From Nilaparvata lugens (taxonomy: Eukaryota > Arthropoda > Insecta > Hemiptera > Delphacidae), in the NCBI RefSeq assembly GCF_014356525.2, contig NC_052508.1:38970613-39034612 (forward strand): a stretch of DNA of 64,000 nucleotides, given 5' to 3'. This document shows positions 27,901 to 36,900 of the stretch, piece by piece. A model generated the notes under the pieces. The model was not told the origin of the DNA, ran no database searches, and saw only the letters and a program-made list of their open reading frames with translations. Both the position numbers and the translations under genes were made by a program. How positions within the stretch are numbered: position 1 is the stretch's first letter; each line of letters opens with the position of its first letter.

Positions 27901-30900
27901 CACCATTTTGAGTCACAGAAGAAGGAGCCATATTCATATTATATCTGTATATGCTATGTTGTATGGTTTTGGACAGAATTTACATTGACATCACTGAAGG
28001 ACTGAAGACAATGTTAATATTCATTATAGAGAGTTCATGATATCACGGGGGAATTTTTAAGTAAGCCTATAAATAAACTGGTGATAATATTGTAAACCAA
28101 GCTACTGGTCAGCTTCAACACTTACCTAGGTACCTTATAATAGGTATAGTAGCCTACAGTAAGTTCACATTATAATTGTCAATTATTAATGTAATTTTGT
28201 TTTGAGATAATCAATTAGTAAAATAGAAAATGCTTTCAACGTATAGTAATAAATCTTTGTGACAGTCCCTGGACAGTACTGTACCCAGTGTCTTTGACTC
28301 ATGAAAAACAAATCAATATAATAATGCTCACAAACAGCTCATGTAAGAGTAAAAATGAGAAAAGAAAAGGAAATCAATAAGTTTTAGAATAAACACTCAA
28401 AGTAGGCTATAGCAAAATCTTCAAGTTCTTACATGAATTGAATAAATCAATGAAATATTATATAATCACCACTGTCAACGCAAAGCAATACATGCAGTTG
28501 AAAGGAATGCTATGCTATGACTCAAAATGGCGTCTGCATGTACCCAGCTGGGTAATATTTGATTAATTTATTCCATATAGATATAAGGTATTCATAATGA
28601 TGTGATGTCACTGTCACTGCCACTTACAATCTGCTTTGCAGAACAATTGTGAAATGTATCATTAGTGCATGTTGTAAGAATAATTTTATTTATAAGAGAG
28701 GTATTATTGTAAAATTATTTAAATATTTATAAGCATCTTATTTATTATTGTAAAAGAAAATCTAACATATAAAAATACAAATAAAAAACAATGTCATTAA
28801 CAATATTTATTCAGAAGGCATATGCCAGTGCCACTCACATTCAATACAGAATCAGCTGAGACTTTGCCCGGCCGGCAGTTGCCGTGAAACTTGAATTTAT
28901 AGCGAAAATGACAGCAATAAATTTTATCTAGCATAATTATATTCTATTTAGCTCAGTATGTGAGAAATTTACATGGGATCTGTTTCTTGAATTAATAAGC
29001 ATATAATGGATGTGGGGTTACTTTAGGAAGCACTATTTTTCACACATCAAGTGACGTAGAATTGTATCATGGCAATGGACCATGCTTATCGGCTGTTAGG
29101 GTTTAGTACTGTAAGCTGGCAAGCCAGCTAAACAGACCAGGAGGGTTTTCCCATGTCTTGTAGACATATATAACCCCCTTATTGCAGAGTCACAAGATGG
29201 TTGTGACTCAAAGCTCGTCATTACGCTTGCCTGACTACTGACACACCGGATCGCCAAGTCCTGCTGCTGCCGTAAGTCTTCTATAGGGCACAAGAGCTGC
29301 ACCTGGCATGTTTGGCTGCTGGTTTTATCTCGCCCTCTCCCGGAGTCAATGACAGGAATGGGCCATGAGGCCCACCAGGCAGACCTCATCGCCTCCCGGG
29401 ATCACGTGCCACTCTCGCCTGGATTTGCACCGAATCCAAGTCTGACATACGACTGTGGCATCAGACACATTCAACAGCCCTTCCTATCTCCCTCTTGGAG
29501 AAGACGTGGGGAGTTACACAGGACTGGTTCACCAATCAGTTTCACCTGCGTAAGATCATTATCGATTTTTATCCACTAATCTAGCTAGACACCACACTGG
29601 GAGTTATGCGTTCGATTGTGGTCGGATCTTGGGAATTTAGTCTAGGCTCGAATACTCTTTTTAGGGAGTAAAGAGCCACGTCCAGCGGGGGCCCCGAGAA
29701 GGCACACTCCCCGACCACTGGGCTTGGAAAAGTTGCTCGGTGCTGGGCACGGCTACTATTCAACATATTTTTGCCATGCCACAGACACAAGAGCAGGAGC
29801 TGTTGCCAGCATTGGGAGCTCGCACAATACGCCAGGCTCACCTCAATAACCCGATGTACCACGCATTGGGGGCGTCCCTACCTGCCCTCGCTTTGCGACC
29901 ATGCCCCTGCACGCCTGGGGGGACACTTTGCTTAGCACGAGCGTTGACGTACTACACTATGACACATAGAGAGGCTTTGCCGACCCCTGACAGCCGGTCT
30001 CCTTAGCACAGGAACCCCTTACAGGGCTCACCAGCCTCGGATGCAACACTGTCAAAGGCTGACGCAGCACACAAATGTTGGTTCTTGGCCGGGCCACCCA
30101 GCAAACCTTCCACAACAGGACCACCCAAAGGAACCCCTGCCACTTCCAGAGAAATGGACCACCCTTTTGTCAGAATATAAAATGCGAGCCAGCCCTCACC
30201 CAGCTACTTTAGATCTCCCCAGCAAGGGAACCCCCTACAGGGCTCAACCTGCCTTGGACGCTATTCACCAAGGGAGACTGGCTCAGTGCACTCTTGTTAA
30301 TGGCAAGACCGCTCTACAAGTCTTTGGCCACAAACCACTCAAGGAGAGCCTGCGACCTCCAACAGGCCAAGCGGTCTCTTGTCAATAACATAAAGCTTGA
30401 GCCAGAGTCAAGGATCAAGGTCTCCTTAGCTAAGGAACCCCAGATGGGGCTCAACCACCTCGGACGCTACCACCAAGATATGTGACCCAGCACACAAACT
30501 GTGTGTAGTTGGGGGGGATCTCTCTCCGGCAAAGAGACCCCTCCCCATCACAGATTTAGCCCAGATGTCGCCTTAGCATCCAGACAGTCGCGGCAATGGA
30601 CCAATCAGAAATTAATATTTGAATTAGGGTAGCCATTGTAAGAGTTTTATGATCTAAGGGAAGAATTGAGGAGAGATGACTATAATCTGCCACTGAAGAA
30701 AGACTGAACAAGGAATCTCCTAAGGCCTTTATCCATTTATTAAGCTTTAATATATGTAAAATTTTGCTGTAATCTGTTATTTATTGTTTTTTAACTCAGT
30801 GATACAATATTAATGTTTGAGTTACATAAGTTAAAATCCCTATAAGATTTGAAGAAGAGGAATTAGCCAATCAGTACCACAAGGATACAAAAAGGAAGAT

Positions 30901-33900
30901 ATCTTTAGAAGAAAAATCAAATATATATTTTCACGTGAGTCGTCGGTAGCCTACATTAAGAGAGCTCTCATAACTTCGAATTTTATAACTTTAACTACAT
31001 ATTGATTATGGAATAAATCAAATATAAAATTAAAATCTCAAGCTTGAGTATTCAACGATTAATTAAAGTGAAGTGGGGGAAAAATCTTATTAAAGCTTGC
31101 AAGCTAGATACTGTATTAATCATTCCTAAATCATCAACTAGTATTCTTATCATTAATTAATTCAGCCAGAGTTATTCGGATGGACATCTCAAAGTTCCAC
31201 CGCAGCCGAATTCACGGACCCTGAGATAAGAGATTTCTAATTATTGTAATAAAATTTTTTAATGTTCACATTCATAGGCCATTTGAGTATTGTCTTGCCC
31301 ATTAAAATCACCATAGTTAAAATTTCTACTCAAGAGTTGTAATATTATATTGTATGAAGCTCACCTATCATCAAAGTCAATATTGCTATTATTTTATATT
31401 GATCAATTTTTTTATCATTGTAATAAATACTGATATATCTTGTAACCTGGAGTTTGTTCTTTCTTGCTGTGACCTGTTCATAATACCCGATCAACCTTAT
31501 GCTATCCATATATATTTAAATATTGATCTGAATCTGAATAATTTTAAAGGAGATACCTCCAATAAAATATTTAATTTAAATCAGCAATATATTGTTCTGA
31601 TTAAATCTACATTGGAAACAATTACTTCTGAAGGTCATTCAAGTTCTCAGGCGTTCAGCCATCTATATTATTATTTTGAGGTCATTAGTATATTGTACAG
31701 TAGTGGCAAACATATAGGACCATAGAAATTATAAGGTTTTCCTAGTTTATTCTATCTTTGACCCTGTCTGGTATGATTCGACACTTCTGACCAATTTGTT
31801 GAATGGTAGTGGACTGGTTTGAAGGTGGAATTGTTTTGTATTTTACAATACTGGAAATCCTTATATATTTTTATCTTGACAGGGATTGTAGCAGCAAGAA
31901 TCTGCAGAGATATTCTGTACAGGTTATTGAAATATCTCATAGCAAATATTGCTTCAAGCTCTATACTGAGCCCATCGAGGTCATGTTCTCTATACATTGT
32001 CAGAACCCACATTCGTTATTTATATCAACATTGCTATAAAGTGGAGTATCTTAAAATTGTCAATGTGTACAGAATACGACGTTGCATATACATAAGTGTA
32101 GGTCAGGTTGGACAACATATAACATGTCAACGTCATGTTCTAAGATATAGACAGGAATGGGCCATGAGGCCCACCAGGCAGACCTCATCGCCTCCCGGGA
32201 TCACGTGCCACTCTCGCCCGGATTTGCACCGAATCCAAGTCTGACAGACGACTGTGGCATCAGACACATTCAACAGCCCTTCCTATCTCCCTCTTGACCT
32301 AGCACCGCAGTGCAGGATGGTTTCTTACAGCTTGGTGTTGTTGTCATTCGAGATGGGTGTCTGGCTTGGAAGTGTTTCGGCCGCATTGCAGGATGTCTGT
32401 TAACGGTTGCCGGAAGATCAACAGCTGGATTTTTTTCGTTATTTTTGGTGATAGAGAAATTCTGATTGCAGATTCGTTCTCAGTGACCCCAAGTCTAGCC
32501 TAAAGGCTCAGAATGTCAACAATGTTTTTAAATAATTAAAAATCATCATGAAAAGTCATTAATATGGTAGTACACCACGTTTCTGGAAACTTTTTACTGG
32601 TGACTGGAGTTATTATTGACACACAAAAATAAAAATAGTCGTGAGAAAGAAAACTGCTGATGAACGCAAATAAGACCGTCACTCCATTGTTCTATTGTCT
32701 CGGCTGCTTGGCTGAGCCTGGCTGGAGGGATCAAATAACTGACTGGTTTGTTCTTTCGTTTGTCCGCTAGGCGTAACTACGCCGACCATTGCTGGGTGGG
32801 AGGTGTTACTGTGGCAGCTCGCATTCCCACCAATGCTGCTATTATTTGCTGTCTCAGCGCCTAGTCCGATTCAGCCAAGCAACCAGCCTGCACCGCGGAG
32901 CTAGGTTTGGAGAAGACGTGGGGAGTTACACAGGACTGGTTCACCAATCAGTTTCACCTGTGTAAGATCATTATCGATTTTTATCCACTAATCTAGCTAG
33001 ACACCACACTGGGAGTTATGCGTTCGATTGTGGTCGGATCTTGGCAATTTAGTCTAGGCTCGAATACTCTTTTTAGGGAGTAAAGAGCCACGTCCAGCGG
33101 GGGCCCCGAGAAGGCACACTCCCCGACCACTGGGCTTGGAAAAGTTGCTCGGTGCTGAGCATGGCTACTATTCAACATATTTTTGCCATGCCACAAACAC
33201 AAGAGCAGGAGCTGTTGCCAGCATTGGGAGCTCGCACAATACGCCAGGCTTACCTCAACAACCCGATGTACCACACATTGGGGGCGTCCCTACCTGCCCT
33301 CGCTTTGCGACCATGCCCCTGCACGCCTGGGGGGACACTTTGCTTAGCACGAGTGTTGACGTACTACACTATGACACATAGAGAGGCTTTGCCGACCCCT
33401 GACAGCCGGTCTCCTTAGCACAGGAACCCCTTACGGGGCTCACCAGCCTCGGATGCAACACTGTCAAAGGCTGACGCAGCACACAAATGTTGGTTCTTGG
33501 CCGGGCCACCCAGCAAACCTTCCACAACAGGACCACCCAAAGGAACCCCTGCCACTTCCAGAGAAATGGACCACCCTTTTGTCAGAACATAAAATGCGAG
33601 CCAGCCCTCACCCAGCTACTCTAGGTCTCCTCAGCAAGGGAACCCCCTACAGGGCTCAACCTGCCTTGGACGCTATTCACCAAGGGAGACTGGCTCAGCG
33701 CACTCTTGTCAATGGCAAGTCCGCTCTACAAGTCTTTGGCCACAAACCACTCAAGGAGAGCTTGCGACCACCAACAGGCCAAGCAGTCTCTTGTCAATAA
33801 CATATAGCTTGAGCCAGAGTCAAGGATCAAGGTCTCCTTAGCTAAGGAACCCCAGATGGGGCTCAACCACCTCGGACGCTACCACCAAGATATCTGACCC

Positions 33901-36900
33901 AGCACACAAACTGTGTGTAGTTGGGGGGGATCTCTCTCCGGCAAAGAGACCCCTCCCCATCACAGATTTAGCCCTGATGTCACCTTAGCATCCAGACAGT
34001 CACGGCAATGGACCAATCAGAAATTAATATTTGAATTAGGGTAGCCATTGTAAGAGTTTTATGATCTAAGGGAAGAATTGAGGAGAGATGACTATAATCT
34101 GCCACCGCAGCCGAATTCACGGACCCTGAGATAAGAGATTTCTAATTATTGTAATAAAATTTTTTAATGTTCACATTCATAGGCCATTTGAGTATTGTCT
34201 TGCCCATTAAAATCACCATAGTTAAAATTTCTACTCAAGAGTTGTAATATTATATTGTATGAAGCTCACCTATCATCAAAGTCAATATTGCTATTATTTT
34301 ATATTGATCAATTTTTTTATCATTGTAATAAATACTGATATATCTTGTAACCTGGAGTTTGTTCTTTCTTGCTGTGACCTGTTCATAATACCCGATCAAC
34401 CTTATGCTATCCATATATATTTAAATATTGATCTGAATCTGAATAATTTTAAAGGAGATACCTCCAATAAAATATTTAATTTAAATCAGCAATATATTGT
34501 TCTGATTAAATCTACATTGGAAACAATTACTTCTGAAGGTCATTCAAGTTCTCAGGCGTTCAGCCATCTATATTATTATTTTGAGGTCATTAGTATATTG
34601 TACAGTAGTGGCAAACATATAGGACCATAGAAATTATAAGGTTTTCCTAGTTTATTCTATCTTTGACCCTGTCTGGTATGATTCGACACTTCTGACCAAT
34701 TTGTTGAATGGTAGTGGACTGGTTTGAAGGTGGAATTGTTTTGTATTTTACAATACTGGAAATCCTTATATATTTTTATCTTGACAGGGATTGTAGCAGC
34801 AAGAATCTGCAGAGATATTCTGTACAGGTTATTGAAATATCTCATAGCAAATATTGCTTCAAGCTCTATACTGAGCCCATCGAGGTCATGTTCTCTATAC
34901 ATTGTCAGAACCCACATTCGTTATTTATATCAACATTGCTATAAAGTGGAGTATCTTAAAATTGTCAATGTGTACAGAATACGACGTTGCATATACATAA
35001 GTGTAGGTCAGGTTGGACAACATATAACATGTCAACGTCATGTTCTAAGATATAGACAGGAATGGGCCATGAGGCCCACCAGGCAGACCTCATCGCCTCC
35101 CGGGATCACGTGCCACTCTCGCCCGGATTTGCACCGAATCCAAGTCTGACAGACGACTGTGGCATCAGACACATTCAACAGCCCTTCCTATCTCCCTCTT
35201 GACCTAGCACCGCAGTGCAGGATGGTTTCTTACAGCTTGGTGTTGTTGTCATTCGAGATGGGTGTCTGGCTTGGAAGTGTTTCGGCCGCATTGCAGGATG
35301 TCTGTTAACGGTTGCCGGAAGATCAACAGCTGGATTTTTTTCGTTATTTTTGGTGATAGAGAAATTCTGATTGCAGATTCGTTCTCAGTGACCCCAAGTC
35401 TAGCCTAAAGGCTCAGAATGTCAACAATGTTTTTAAATAATTAAAAATCATCATGAAAAGTCATTAATATGGTAGTACACCACGTTTCTGGAAACTTTTT
35501 ACTGGTGACTGGAGTTATTATTGACACACAAAAATAAAAATAGTCGTGAGAAAGAAAACTGCTGATGAACGCAAATAAGACCGTCACTCCATTGTTCTAT
35601 TGTCTCGGCTGCTTGGCTGAGCCTGGCTGGAGGGATCAAATAACTGACTGGTTTGTTCTTTCGTTTGTCCGCTAGGCGTAACTACGCCGACCATTGCTGG
35701 GTGGGAGGTGTTACTGTGGCAGCTCGCATTCCCACCAATGCTGCTATTATTTGCTGTCTCAGCGCCTAGTCCGATTCAGCCAAGCAACCAGCCTGCACCG
35801 CGGAGCTAGGTTTGGAGAAGACGTGGGGAGTTACACAGGACTGGTTCACCAATCAGTTTCACCTGTGTAAGATCATTATCGATTTTTATCCACTAATCTA
35901 GCTAGACACCACACTGGGAGTTATGCGTTCGATTGTGGTCGGATCTTGGCAATTTAGTCTAGGCTCGAATACTCTTTTTAGGGAGTAAAGAGCCACGTCC
36001 AGCGGGGGCCCCGAAAAGGCACACTCCCCAACCACTGGGCTTGGAAAAGTTGCTCGGTGCTGAGCATGGCTACTATTCAACATATTTTTGCCATGCCACA
36101 AACACAAGAGCAGGAGCTGTTGCCAGCATTGGGAGCTCGCACAATACGCCAGGCTTACCTCAACAACCCGATGTACCACACATTGGGGGCGTCCCTACCT
36201 GCCCTCGCTTTGCGACCATGCCCCTGCACGCCTGGGGGGACACTTTGCTTAGCACGAGTGTTGACGTACTACACTATGACACATAGAGAGGCTTTGCCGA
36301 CCCCTGACAGCCGGTCTCCTTAGCACAGGAACCCCTTACGGGGCTCACCAGCCTCGGATGCAACACTGTCAAAGGCTGACGCAGCACACAAATGTTGGTT
36401 CTTGGCCGGGCCACCCAGCAAACCTTCCACAACAGGACCACCCAAAGGAACCCCTGCCACTTCCAGAGAAATGGACCACCCTTTTGTCAGAACATAAAAT
36501 GCGAGCCAGCCCTCACCCAGCTACTCTAGGTCTCCTCAGCAAGGGAACCCCCTACAGGGCTCAACCTGCCTTGGACGCTATTCACCAAGGGAGACTGGCT
36601 CAGCGCACTCTTGTCAATGGCAAGTCCGCTCTACAAGTCTTTGGCCACAAACCACTCAAGGAGAGCTTGCGACCACCAACAGGCCAAGCAGTCTCTTGTC
36701 AATAACATATAGCTTGAGCCAGAGTCAAGGATCAAGGTCTCCTTAGCTAAGGAACCCCAGATGGGGCTCAACCACCTCGGACGCTACCACCAAGATATCT
36801 GACCCAGCACACAAACTGTGTGTAGTTGGGGGGGATCTCTCTCCGGCAAAGAGACCCCTCCCCATCACAGATTTAGCCCTGATGTCACCTTAGCATCCAG

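Noticed and set aside
29581..29862. 93-residue minus frame and overlapping + frames in segment B, present in three copies
   Set aside because: Conserved only through duplication of the DNA; frames on both strands overlap the same bases and none carries a family motif.
31354..31725. 123-residue frame repeated at 34259 and partly at 37814
   Set aside because: Repeated only because the DNA is duplicated. No known motif, low-complexity AT-rich composition, overlapping frames on both strands, and the third copy is broken.
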